Origin: JAGQWW01 sp041392845
Lineage (GTDB): Bacteria; Bacteroidota; Bacteroidia; Chitinophagales; Saprospiraceae
Length of the DNA stretch: 64,000 bases
NCBI GenBank assembly: GCA_041392845.1
Contig: JAWKLG010000016.1
Coordinates: forward strand, 109,862 to 173,861
Direction of reading: 5' to 3'
Shown here: piece by piece, positions 54,361-61,823 of the stretch
Layout of the letters: each line of letters starts with the position of its first letter
Numbering within the stretch: the stretch's first letter is position 1
Program-made: the position numbers and the translations under genes
The notes under the pieces: model-generated
The model's database searches: none
What the model was told of the DNA's origin: nothing
Seen by the model: only the letters and a program-made list of their open reading frames with translations

Positions 54361-55869
54361 ATGAAAACTAACCAACTATTATTCCTTACGCTCTCCTTTC
54401 TATCAGTGGTTACTTCCGCCCAAACCAAACACGATTATTATTGGACGGTTGGGCATGGAGGCACAGATATAACAAATCCTGATTTTGGAGGCACCGATAT
54501 CGATTTTAACGAAGATCCTCCATCCCTCACTCGAGTCTTAAGAGATGAAGAATTTGGTCTGCTAAGTTCCAGCATTTGCGATGAGGAGGGCAATTTGCTT
54601 TTTTATACCTCCGGTTGTAAGGTAATGGATAGCAGTCACCTTGTGATGGAAAATGGGGATGATTTGAATAAAGGAACCAGTTTTAAAAATAATTGTAAAC
54701 CTAATCGTGCTTATGGTAGCGGATATGCAAGTATTATTTCCTTACCAGATCCCTTTCGGGATGATCTTTATTATATAATCCATCAAAGAAGGGAACAAGG
54801 TTGGCCCGATGAATTTTCCAGAGTACATTATTCAAAAGTGGATATGACAGCCAACAATGGGAAAGGGAAACTAATAGAGGCCAATACATTGGTAATGCCG
54901 GATAGCGTTTACCTTGGGGAAATGGCAGCAGTGCGTCATGCAAATGGAATAGATTGGTGGATTGTAGCTCCTGAAGATAGTACCAATGTTTACAATGTTC
55001 TCTTATTAGATAGTACTGGAATAATTAAACATCATGACCACACAATGGGGCCAAAAGTAGGGTATTATGGTGCGGGCTCCGGTCAATGCAAATTTTCACC
55101 TGATGGCAAATGGTTTGCAAGGTGGAGTAATACAGAGCAGGTTTTCTTATGTAAGTTTGATAGGACAAATGGAATAATTTCAGATTTTCTTCAATTCCAT
55201 ACCAGAGAAGATCCTATTAGTGGTGGAATCGAATTCTCTCCTAATTCCAGATTCCTTTATGTTTCAAATAAATACTTCATTGAACAATATGATTTAGAAG
55301 ATATAAACTTTTTACAATCTAGAGTAACTGTTGCAGAGTGGGATGGATTTACAGATTTTTTGCCTGTTACCTTTAGGCGAATGCAATTGACACCAGATTG
55401 CCGCATTTTTGTGAACGGGCCTGGAGGTCACCGCTTTTGGCACATTATAGAGCATCCAAACGAAAAAGGAACGGCATGCTTGGTACGACAACATGCATTA
55501 GCGTTGCCAACCTACACCTTTAATACCATGCCTTATTTCCCAAATTTCAATTTAGGTCCGCTAGGAAATGAAGGATATCCCTGCGATAGCACCAGGGTAA
55601 GTGCCAATTCAGAAGTTTTTCCAATTAGGGAAACGGAAGCTTGGCTGTACCCAAATCCTGCAACTGAATTAGTGCAAATCAAAACGAATCTGTTTGAAAA
55701 TTCAGTCCATGTTAGGGTTTTTGATATGCAGGGAAAACTTAAAATCGAAAAAATTGATTTTGAAACCAATCGTTCTTTAGATGTCTCTTCCCTTACTCCA
55801 GGTTTGTATGTCGTAATGATTTATGATAGGAAAGGAAGAACCTGGACGGAGAAATTGATAATTAAATGA
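54361..55869 (+). CDS. secreted propeller-like protein with T9SS type A sorting domain
   Basis: Secreted protein of 502 residues. The ATG at 54361 starts the signal peptide MKTNQLLFLTLSFLSVVTSA; the extension to 54340 adds no function. The body looks like a beta-propeller or PD40-type repeat protein (CKFSPDGKWFARWSNTEQVF, GGIEFSPNSRFLYVSNKYFI, QLTPDCRIFVNGPGGHRFWH). The C-terminus (about 420-502) is a T9SS type A sorting domain (AWLYPNPATELVQIKTN, VHVRVFDMQGKLKIEK, LDVSSLTPGLYVVMIYDRKG, WTEKLIIK). It should be exported by T9SS and attached to the surface or released. The ligand or role is unknown. Confidence 0.85.
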   Translation: MKTNQLLFLTLSFLSVVTSAQTKHDYYWTVGHGGTDITNPDFGGTDIDFNEDPPSLTRVLRDEEFGLLSSSICDEEGNLLFYTSGCKVMDSSHLVMENGDDLNKGTSFKNNCKPNRAYGSGYASIISLPDPFRDDLYYIIHQRREQGWPDEFSRVHYSKVDMTANNGKGKLIEANTLVMPDSVYLGEMAAVRHANGIDWWIVAPEDSTNVYNVLLLDSTGIIKHHDHTMGPKVGYYGAGSGQCKFSPDGKWFARWSNTEQVFLCKFDRTNGIISDFLQFHTREDPISGGIEFSPNSRFLYVSNKYFIEQYDLEDINFLQSRVTVAEWDGFTDFLPVTFRRMQLTPDCRIFVNGPGGHRFWHIIEHPNEKGTACLVRQHALALPTYTFNTMPYFPNFNLGPLGNEGYPCDSTRVSANSEVFPIRETEAWLYPNPATELVQIKTNLFENSVHVRVFDMQGKLKIEKIDFETNRSLDVSSLTPGLYVVMIYDRKGRTWTEKLIIK

Positions 55870-55978
55870 CGAATTAAGAGTTTAAACAATGTCAAATAAT
55901 TCCTCACTTGTCATTTAGCATCCAATTGCCAAAAATGATTTTTTTTCCATTAAACCAGCAAGTACTTCAGAGTGTTTG

Positions 55979-55986
55979 TACCTTTG
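55979..55986 (+). promoter_or_regulatory. Bacteroidota -7 element TACCTTTG
   Basis: Perfect TAnnTTTG box 29 bases before the ccmE start. The -33 position lacks a clear TTTG. Confidence 0.5.
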
Positions 55987-56014
55987 CAAATAATTTGATA
56001 GTAAAATTTCTTCA

Positions 56015-56410
56015 ATGAAAAAATCATACATCATCGCAGCCCTTATGGTTGTGATTGCCGGAGTGCTTTTAATGTCTTCTTCTGATGAGTTGAGTACTTA
56101 TTCTACTTTTGCAGAAGCACAGAAAAATGAAAGTAAAGTAAAAGTGGTAGGCAAGCTATTGAAAGACCAGCCTATGGTTTACAATCCGGAAGAAAATCCG
56201 AATTATTTCTCCTTTTTTATAGAAGATGCTGAAGGTAAAGCGCACAAAGTAGTTTACAGTGATGCCAAACCTCAGGATTTTGAATTATCCGAACAGGTAG
56301 TGGTTACGGGCAAAATGCAAGGCGAAGAATTTATGGCCAGCGATTTGCTTTTGAAGTGTCCGTCGAAGTATAAAGACGATGAGATTTCCATCAAAACCAA
56401 AGAGAGCTAA
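56015..56410 (+). CDS. ccmE: cytochrome c maturation protein CcmE, CxxxY variant
   Basis: Periplasmic heme chaperone of 131 residues anchored by an N-terminal helix (MKKSYIIAALMVVIAGVLLM). The OB-fold part is typical (STFAEAQKNESKVKVVGKLL, PNYFSFFIEDAEGKAHKVVY, LSEQVVVTGKMQGEEFMASD). The heme-binding motif, HxxxY in most bacteria, reads CPSKY here (LLLKCPSKYKDDE), with Cys replacing His. Such CxxxY forms are known from archaea and some Desulfovibrio-type bacteria, which use a reduced Ccm system. No other ccm genes are in the window. It is 36 bases before the CNNM/CorC gene. Confidence 0.88.
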   Translation: MKKSYIIAALMVVIAGVLLMSSSDELSTYSTFAEAQKNESKVKVVGKLLKDQPMVYNPEENPNYFSFFIEDAEGKAHKVVYSDAKPQDFELSEQVVVTGKMQGEEFMASDLLLKCPSKYKDDEISIKTKES

Positions 56411-56446
56411 GATGCTCAACTACCAGTGTTCACCTAAGATTTCCCT

Positions 56447-57697
56447 ATGTTGGTTGTAGGCATTTTGCTTTCCATTGTACTTTCCGCCATTTTCTCTGGT
56501 TCGGAGATTGCATTTATTTCAGCCAACAAACTCCGCGTTGAGCTCAAGAAAAAACGTGGTTCCAAACGCGGACTAATCCTGGCCAAGTTTTTTGAAAATC
56601 CTTCCGATTTTCTAAGTACCATGCTCGTTGGTAACAATGTTGCACTGGTCATCTTTACCTCTTTGATGACTTTAGTCCTAAATCCCTACATTGCTCCCTG
56701 GGTTAGTGGTGAATATGGCTTGTTGCTTGTCAATACTCTGATTATCACGGTAGTGATTTTGATTCTGGGGGAATTTCTTCCAAAGACATTTTTCCGACTG
56801 TTTGCAGATGATATCCTTTTCTTCCTGGCCTACCCACTTCGTATATTGAAGTTTATTCTGGCCATTCCTTCCTGGTTTATGTTCAAAACTTCCAATTTCC
56901 TGCTTACCAAAGTGTTGCGGACTCCAATGTTGGAAGTAGAAGAAACCTTTACAAGACTGGACTTGGAAGACTTTATTAAAAGTACCCGTACAGACGCCGA
57001 AGAGGAGATTGATACCGAACTTTTTGAAAAAGCCCTTAACCTTCATGAAGTAAGGGTAAAGGAATGTATGGTTCCTCGTACTGAGATTATTCATATCGAT
57101 ATTTCAGCCACAGTAGACGAGTTGGCTGCTGTTTTTCAGGAAACCAAAATGTCTCGGATTATTGTCGTCAAAGATGACATTGACAATGTAATCGGATATG
57201 TGCACCACCAGCAAATGTTTAAAAATCCAAGGTCTATCAAAGGCATCTTGTTGGAAATTGAATTTGTACCTGAAGTAATGCGGGTTCGTGATGCGATGAA
57301 TACGTTTATTAAAAATCGCCTGAATGTAGCCTGCGTGGTTGATGAATTTGGTGGGACAGCAGGATTGATTACCCTGGAAGACATCGTTGAAGAAATCTTT
57401 GGTGAAATTGATGATGAACACGACCAGGAAGATCTGGTAGAAGAGCAAATTTCAGATGATGAGTTTTTGTTTTCCGGTCGTCTGGAAATTGATTATATCA
57501 ATGAGCGATATGGGCTGTTTCTACCTGAGGAAGGTGAGTATAGTACCCTATCTGGTTATCTGGTCATGACTATGGGTGACATACCAGAAGAGAATGTTGA
57601 AATCATTTTAGGTGAATATAAGTTTATCCTGGAGTCAGTAAGTAATACCAAAATCGAAACTGTCAGGGTTTTGAAGCATAAAGAAGAAAATGACTGA
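56447..57697 (+). CDS. CNNM/CorC family membrane protein (hemolysin C / GldE-like)
   Basis: Membrane protein of 416 residues. The N-terminal DUF21/CNNM domain has about four helices (MLVVGILLSIVLSAIFSGSE, LVGNNVALVIFTSLMTLVLN, LLLVNTLIITVVILILGEFL). A CBS pair follows (MVPRTEIIHIDISATVDELA, MSRIIVVKDDIDNVIGYVHH, FIKNRLNVACVVDEFGGTAG, ITLEDIVEEIFGEIDDEHD), and a C-terminal CorC_HlyC domain (FLFSGRLEIDYINERYGLFL). The family handles Mg2+ or other cations; a paralogue, GldE, supports gliding. As gldD lies 47 kb away, I do not call it GldE. Its stop overlaps the next gene by 8 bases. Confidence 0.9.
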   Translation: MLVVGILLSIVLSAIFSGSEIAFISANKLRVELKKKRGSKRGLILAKFFENPSDFLSTMLVGNNVALVIFTSLMTLVLNPYIAPWVSGEYGLLLVNTLIITVVILILGEFLPKTFFRLFADDILFFLAYPLRILKFILAIPSWFMFKTSNFLLTKVLRTPMLEVEETFTRLDLEDFIKSTRTDAEEEIDTELFEKALNLHEVRVKECMVPRTEIIHIDISATVDELAAVFQETKMSRIIVVKDDIDNVIGYVHHQQMFKNPRSIKGILLEIEFVPEVMRVRDAMNTFIKNRLNVACVVDEFGGTAGLITLEDIVEEIFGEIDDEHDQEDLVEEQISDDEFLFSGRLEIDYINERYGLFLPEEGEYSTLSGYLVMTMGDIPEENVEIILGEYKFILESVSNTKIETVRVLKHKEEND

Positions 57698-58271
57698 TTT
57701 CGGGCAAGCCATCCTTTTTGAATCTCCAAGACTATTATTCAGGGAAGTAATTGAAGAAGATGTTGAATCCATCTTTCTTTTAAATGAAGATCCACAGGTG
57801 CTTTTGTACACCGGAGATGCACCTTTCGATAATCACGAAGCGGCTTTGGATTGTATCCAAAACAATATTCAGTTTCAATACCGGGAATATGGTTTGGGCA
57901 GATGGGCAGTCATTCAAAAGAGTGATTTAGCGTTTTTAGGATGGTGTGGGTTAAAATATCGTCCTGAAAGGGAAACCATTGATTTAGGATATCGTTTTTT
58001 TAAAAAATATTGGGGTAAGGGATTTGCGACGGAGGCCTCAAAGGCATGCCTCCAGTTTGGATTCGAGAAGCTGAACCTTGAAAAAATCATCGGAACCGCC
58101 CGAATTGACAATCCGGCAAGCTGGAAAGTTTTGGAAAAAGCGGGGATGATTTATGATTTTGAGGATGATTTGGAGGGTTTTCCTGCCAAATGGTACACAT
58201 TAACAAAAGAAATGTGGCAAAATATGCTTCATGGCTCAAAAAAATCAGCATCGAATCATGATTTAGATTAA
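57690..58271 (+). CDS. GNAT family N-acetyltransferase (RimJ/RimL-like)
   Basis: Acetyltransferase of 193 residues. The first strand ESPRLLFREVIEEDVESIFL, the middle LGWCGLKYRPERETIDLGYR, the acetyl-CoA loop KYWGKGFATEASKACLQFGF (Q/RxxGxG/A) and KIIGTARIDNPASWKVLEKA, then GMIYDFEDDLEG, are typical of the RimJ/RimL branch (Acetyltransf_3). The acceptor is unknown. It overlaps the CNNM/CorC gene by 8 bases, so the two are translationally coupled. Confidence 0.9.
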   Translation: MTDFGQAILFESPRLLFREVIEEDVESIFLLNEDPQVLLYTGDAPFDNHEAALDCIQNNIQFQYREYGLGRWAVIQKSDLAFLGWCGLKYRPERETIDLGYRFFKKYWGKGFATEASKACLQFGFEKLNLEKIIGTARIDNPASWKVLEKAGMIYDFEDDLEGFPAKWYTLTKEMWQNMLHGSKKSASNHDLD

Positions 58272-58439
58272 TTTTACCCCGCCATTTCAAAACCAGGCAA
58301 CTAGATTTAGTTTAAGATTTATCTTTATTCGTTTGTTCCTGTGGTTCAGTTTGCTACGTTAAGAAATGTTTTCTCCGGAAATGGGGATTCAAAATTGTGT
58401 TTTATTTATTTTATCACTTTTATTTAATTTTTTGATTGT

Positions 58440-58811
58440 ATGAACATTTTCGTAGCAAAGCTTGACTTTGGAACAGAGTCAGAAGACCTGCAAGCTGCAT
58501 TCGAGCAGTATGGTGAAGTTTCTTCTTGTAAAGTAGTTACAGACCGCGACACCGGTAAATCCAAAGGCTACGGTTTCGTTGAAATGCCTAATGATGATGA
58601 AGGACGTGCAGCGATTGATGCATTGAACGACAGTGAATTGGATGGTAGAACCATCGTTGTAAAAGAAGCAGAACCACGCGAAGATCGTCGCAGAGGTGGT
58701 GGAGGCGGAGGTGGATTCCGCAAACCATTCGGCGGCGGCGGTGGAGGACACCGCGGCGGTGGTGGAGGATACGATCGCGACAGAAGACCAAGAAACGACA
58801 ACCGTTGGTAA
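58440..58811 (+). CDS. RNA-binding protein (single RRM, glycine-rich tail)
   Basis: RNA-binding protein of 123 residues. One RRM occupies residues 1-80 with RNP2 (MNIFVAKL) and RNP1 (KGYGFVEM) intact. The C-terminal tail is Gly/Arg-rich (RRRGGGGGGGFRKPFGGGGG, then RGGGGGYDRDRRPRN). Such proteins in Bacteroidota are abundant and some are cold induced. A long AT-rich leader (about 110 bases from the box-like TATCTTTA at 58320-58327) precedes it. It ends with a terminator at 58834. Confidence 0.93.
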   Translation: MNIFVAKLDFGTESEDLQAAFEQYGEVSSCKVVTDRDTGKSKGYGFVEMPNDDEGRAAIDALNDSELDGRTIVVKEAEPREDRRRGGGGGGGFRKPFGGGGGGHRGGGGGYDRDRRPRNDNRW

Positions 58812-58833
58812 TCGGTCAAAGTCTCGATTAAAG

Positions 58834-58873
58834 AAAAAATCCCTGTTCCTTCCCGGAGCAGGGATTTTTTTTT
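58834..58873 (+). terminator. intrinsic terminator after RRM gene
   Basis: AAAAAATCCCTG (58834-58845) pairs with CAGGGATTTTTT (58859-58870) and is followed by more T, 22 bases after the RRM stop. Confidence 0.9.
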
Positions 58874-58874
58874 C

Positions 58875-58957
58875 GCTGGTACCAGTCTTCAGACTGGCTA
58901 CTGCTGGTGCAAGTTTTCAAACTTGTACCCAGAGTACAAGCTGATCTTCCGACCAAC
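58875..58957. repeat. degenerate third copy of the RAYT-type palindromic element
   Basis: Partial element with the left end GCTGGT, hairpin CCAGTC-TTCA-GACTGG (58882-58897), a diverged module around GGTGCAAGTTT with CTTGTACC, the joint CAGAGTACA, and a decayed right outer hairpin (GCTGATCTTCCGACCAAC, two changes from the intact one). It lies 26 kb from the RAYT gene. The rest of the gap to 59174 shows nothing. Confidence 0.8.
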
Positions 58958-59174
58958 GAAGGATCACTCAGAATAAAAAACTGGCCACTTGTAAATGAAC
59001 TCTAAAATATCTCCCTTTCTCCCCATCCTCTAATCCCATCCTCTAATTTCCATTCACCCCTCAAAAAAACCATTTTCATCACCTTAATTCTAAGATTTAA
59101 ACGCATTTCTCTGAACCTTCTCATTTTTCTTTGTTCTACTAGGGTAAAGGCAGTAAAACGCATAAAATTAAGGT

Positions 59175-59816
59175 ATGCAAACATTTACCCGAGAGCAGAT
59201 CTTGCACCTTGACAAATATTTCAGGGTGAATCTGATAAACAACCTTTGTGGAGTTCGAACTGCTAATATGATTGGCACCATTGGAAAAAACGAGGTTTCC
59301 AATTTGGCGATCTTCAATTCTGTAATGCACATTGGTGCCTCACCACCACTCATGGGGTTCATCCTTAGACCCTTAACCGTAGAGCGGCATACTTACGAAA
59401 ATATTCTGGACCGAAAGTTTTTTACCATCAACCAGGTTCACGAGGAAATCTATCAGAATGCCCATAAGACTTCTGCAAAATACGACAACCAAACATCTGA
59501 ATTTGAAGCTTGTGGATTTACCGAATATTACCACGAAAATTTTCCGGCTCCTTTCGTAAAAGAATCCCACATCAAAATTGGATTGTCTTTTGCGGAAGCA
59601 CAAACCATACGTTCCAACAATACCCTTCTGGTAGTTGGTAATGTTGAATGGATTATCATTCCTGATGCTTTAATTTCAAAAAAAGGAAGATTGTTGCTGG
59701 AAGAAGCAAATGCAGTAGGAGTAGGAGGCTTGGATTCCTATTATTCCTTTACAAGATTAGCTACTCTTGAATATGCAAGGCCTGGCAAGAAAACATTGAA
59801 AGTTGATTCTGAATAA
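59175..59816 (+). CDS. flavin reductase family protein
   Basis: FMN-binding split-barrel protein of 213 residues, of the flavin reductase-like family. Characteristic parts are YFRVNLINNLCGVRTANMIG, SNLAIFNSVMHIGASPPLMG (the FMN-binding loop), RPLTVERHTYENILDRKFFT and AQTIRSNNTLLVVGNVEWII. It reduces flavin or uses bound FMN for an unknown substrate. No partner monooxygenase is adjacent. The next gene (VOC) follows after 33 bases. Confidence 0.87.
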   Translation: MQTFTREQILHLDKYFRVNLINNLCGVRTANMIGTIGKNEVSNLAIFNSVMHIGASPPLMGFILRPLTVERHTYENILDRKFFTINQVHEEIYQNAHKTSAKYDNQTSEFEACGFTEYYHENFPAPFVKESHIKIGLSFAEAQTIRSNNTLLVVGNVEWIIIPDALISKKGRLLLEEANAVGVGGLDSYYSFTRLATLEYARPGKKTLKVDSE

Positions 59817-59849
59817 ATTCTTGGAATTAATTTTCTTTACCCAAAAAAT

Positions 59850-60239
59850 ATGGCTCAGGAATTATTTCAGATTGCACTTGTAGTGGATGATTATGACAAA
59901 GCACTGGATTTTTATATCCGTAAGCTGAATTTCCATTTGATTGAAGATACTATTCTTACGCCGCATAAACGATGGGTTGTTATACAACCACCCGGATCAA
60001 AAGGCTGTAAGTTGCTTTTAGCAAAAGCAAAAAACGAAACGGAATCAGCTGCAATCGGAAATCAAACTGGTGGAAGAGTATTTTTATTCCTCCATACCGA
60101 CGATTTTGAGGGTGATTTAAAAAGGCTAAGGGAATACAAAATCGAAATTGTAAGAGGTCCGGTAGATGAGCCTTACGGGAGGGTACTCGTTTTCAAGGAT
60201 AATTACGGCAACCTTTGGGACTTAATTCAACCAAAATAG
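59850..60239 (+). CDS. VOC family (glyoxalase-like) protein
   Basis: Vicinal oxygen chelate protein of 129 residues, two beta-alpha-beta-beta-beta units: QIALVVDDYDKALDFYIRKL with LIEDTILTPHKRWVVIQPPG, then RVFLFLHTDDFEGDLKRLRE with EPYGRVLVFKDNYGNLWDLI. The metal ligands (Glu in WDLIQ region and His in the second unit) are only partly conserved (HTDDF). Possible glyoxalase or bleomycin-resistance-like function; the substrate is unknown. Probably shares a transcript with the flavin reductase gene. Confidence 0.87.
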   Translation: MAQELFQIALVVDDYDKALDFYIRKLNFHLIEDTILTPHKRWVVIQPPGSKGCKLLLAKAKNETESAAIGNQTGGRVFLFLHTDDFEGDLKRLREYKIEIVRGPVDEPYGRVLVFKDNYGNLWDLIQPK

Positions 60240-60343
60240 AATTGTTTGTCAGTAATATTCATTTTTAAGGAACCTTTCTCCATCTTCTCCGAATAATACA
60301 TATATTGTTTACTGTATTTTTCACTTATTACAAATTATTAGAA

Positions 60344-60808
60344 ATGAGACATTTATTGTATTTGACTTTTGCTATGAGCAGCATGGTGCTTTTCGGATGC
60401 GCTGAGGATGAGGCTAAGAAAGCTGCAAGAGATAAGATGGATGCAACAACTCCTGCTACCACACAGGCTCCTAATACAACTGGTGCAGCCGCAGGAAATG
60501 TTGAACATTATATTTGTCCAAATGGTCACATTGGTTCTGGTGCAGCTGCCGAAGGAAATTGTAGCCAATGCGGAACTGCATTGGTCCACAATCAGGCCTT
60601 CCATGCTAATGATCCAAATAATTCAGCTACGCCAAATATCCAAACTACCACACCTCCTCCAACTACTACTCCCGAACCTGCACAAAATTCAGCAGGTGTT
60701 TGGCATTATACCTGTGCCAACGGTTGTGAAGGCGGAGCAGGAGCTCAAGGCACCTGTCCAAAATGTGGTGGCCAAATGGCCCACAACGCAGCTTATCATA
60801 ACCAATAA
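60344..60808 (+). CDS. lipoprotein with two zinc-ribbon-like (heavy-metal-binding-type) motifs
   Basis: Lipoprotein of 154 residues. The ATG at 60344 starts the signal MRHLLYLTFAMSSMVLFGCA (lipobox FGC, residue 19). Two similar motifs follow, separated by a Thr/Pro/Asn-rich linker: YICPNGHIGSGAAAEGNCSQ-CGTALVHNQAFH (about 50-80) and HYTCANGCEGGAGAQGTCPK-CGGQMAHNAAYH (about 118-150). They recall the heavy-metal-binding domain (YTCPMHP...CPKCGM). The Cys/His pattern suggests metal binding in the periplasm. Other roles are possible. A terminator follows at 60833. Confidence 0.72.
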   Translation: MRHLLYLTFAMSSMVLFGCAEDEAKKAARDKMDATTPATTQAPNTTGAAAGNVEHYICPNGHIGSGAAAEGNCSQCGTALVHNQAFHANDPNNSATPNIQTTTPPPTTTPEPAQNSAGVWHYTCANGCEGGAGAQGTCPKCGGQMAHNAAYHNQ

Positions 60809-60832
60809 GGTTAACTAGAAATACAAGAAACT

Positions 60833-60868
60833 AAAAACGCAGAGGTTGAATTCAACCCTGCGTTTTTT
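60833..60868 (+). terminator. intrinsic terminator
   Basis: AAAAACGCAG (60833-60842) pairs with CTGCGTTTTT (60858-60867), with an inner GGTTGAATTCAACC hairpin, and ends in a T run, 25 bases after the lipoprotein stop. Confidence 0.88.
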
Positions 60869-61059
60869 TGTATTTATCAATAAAGGATTAAAAAAAGGAT
60901 GTAATGGTGTAAAGTTGTCCAACAGGACTTAGTCTTCATAATGGTTTCCTGCTGGCAAATGAATCTTTGCGCTTTAATTTCCCTTAATTTTTTCAAAAAA
61001 ATTATTCAACCCTTCAAAATTCAACCCTTCAAAATTTTTTTATCCTGGCCTCGTGTGAT

Positions 61060-61665
61060 TCAATAATACAGAATCTCCTCTATCTCCTCATCACCTATTC
61101 CCACCGTCCAACTTCTAATAGCTTGTCGTTATACATGAGATTTAGCCGCCAAGCATGGCGGCTCTACCAAGTTTTCAAAATAATTCAAAAATCAAACGTC
61201 GAAAATCAAAAATCAAAAATCCAATCTCCCCATCTCCCTATCTCCCAATCCCAGCATCCAATTTCTAAAATTTTGTCGTTATTCCTGGCATTTAGCCGCC
61301 AAGCATGGCGGCTCTACGATTTTTAAAATAAATCAAAAATCAAACGTCGAAAATCAAAAATCCAATCTCCCCATCTCCCTATCTCCCAATCCCAGCATCC
61401 AATTTCAAAAAGTTTGTCGTTATTCCTGGTATTTAGCCGCCAAGCATGGCGGCTCTACGGTTTTTAAAAAATAAATCAAAAATCAAACGTCGAAAATCAA
61501 AATTCAAACCTTCCTCTCCCCATCCCCTTATCTCCCAAACCCATAATCCCAGTTCAATAAGTTTGTCGTTATTCCTGGTATGGAGCCGCCAAGCATGGCG
61601 GCTCTACGATTTTTAAAATAAATCAAAAATCAAACGTCGAAAATCAAAATTCAAACCTCTCATTT
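61060..61665 (+). repeat. four-unit tandem array (~141-150 bp period)
   Basis: Four units, anchored at the word GTCGTTAT (61125, 61275, 61416, 61565; spacings 150, 141 and 149), each carry the hairpin GCCGCCA-AGCA-TGGCGGC with the trailing CTCTAC, then AATCAAACGTCGAAAATCAA and a C-rich stretch CCAATCTCCCCATCTCCCTA. The core AGCCGCC...GGCGGCTCTAC is shared with the palindrome at 43299-43350. No gene; the whole 60809-61823 gap is otherwise empty apart from the terminator and a -7 box. Confidence 0.85.
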
Positions 61666-61699
61666 TCAATCTTTTCTTCCTATTGTATCAATAAATCTG

Positions 61700-61707
61700 T
61701 ATCTTTG
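61700..61707 (+). promoter_or_regulatory. Bacteroidota -7 element TATCTTTG upstream of typA
   Basis: Perfect TAnnTTTG match, 116 bases before the typA ATG, so the leader would be long. The -33 element is not clear. Confidence 0.45.
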
Positions 61708-61823
61708 CGCCTCTTTTGTCGGAAGGTAAAATCCAAATTATATTTTCCGATTAAAATTGGCACAATTGATTCTTTTTCAAACTTTTATATCACAATCCCG
61801 CATAAGCGGGGAATTATTTGAAC

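Noticed and set aside
56447..57697. Naming the CNNM/CorC protein GldE
   Set aside because: gldE often neighbours gldD, but here gldD is 47 kb away and the sequence does not let me separate GldE from the general hemolysin C family.
61123..61326. Short plus-strand frame in the tandem array
   Set aside because: It reads through repeat units (QAWRLY repeated from the hairpin) and has no conservation between units.
61060..61665. CRISPR array
   Set aside because: The repeated units are about 150 bp with related inner parts, not short repeats with unique spacers, and no cas genes are present.
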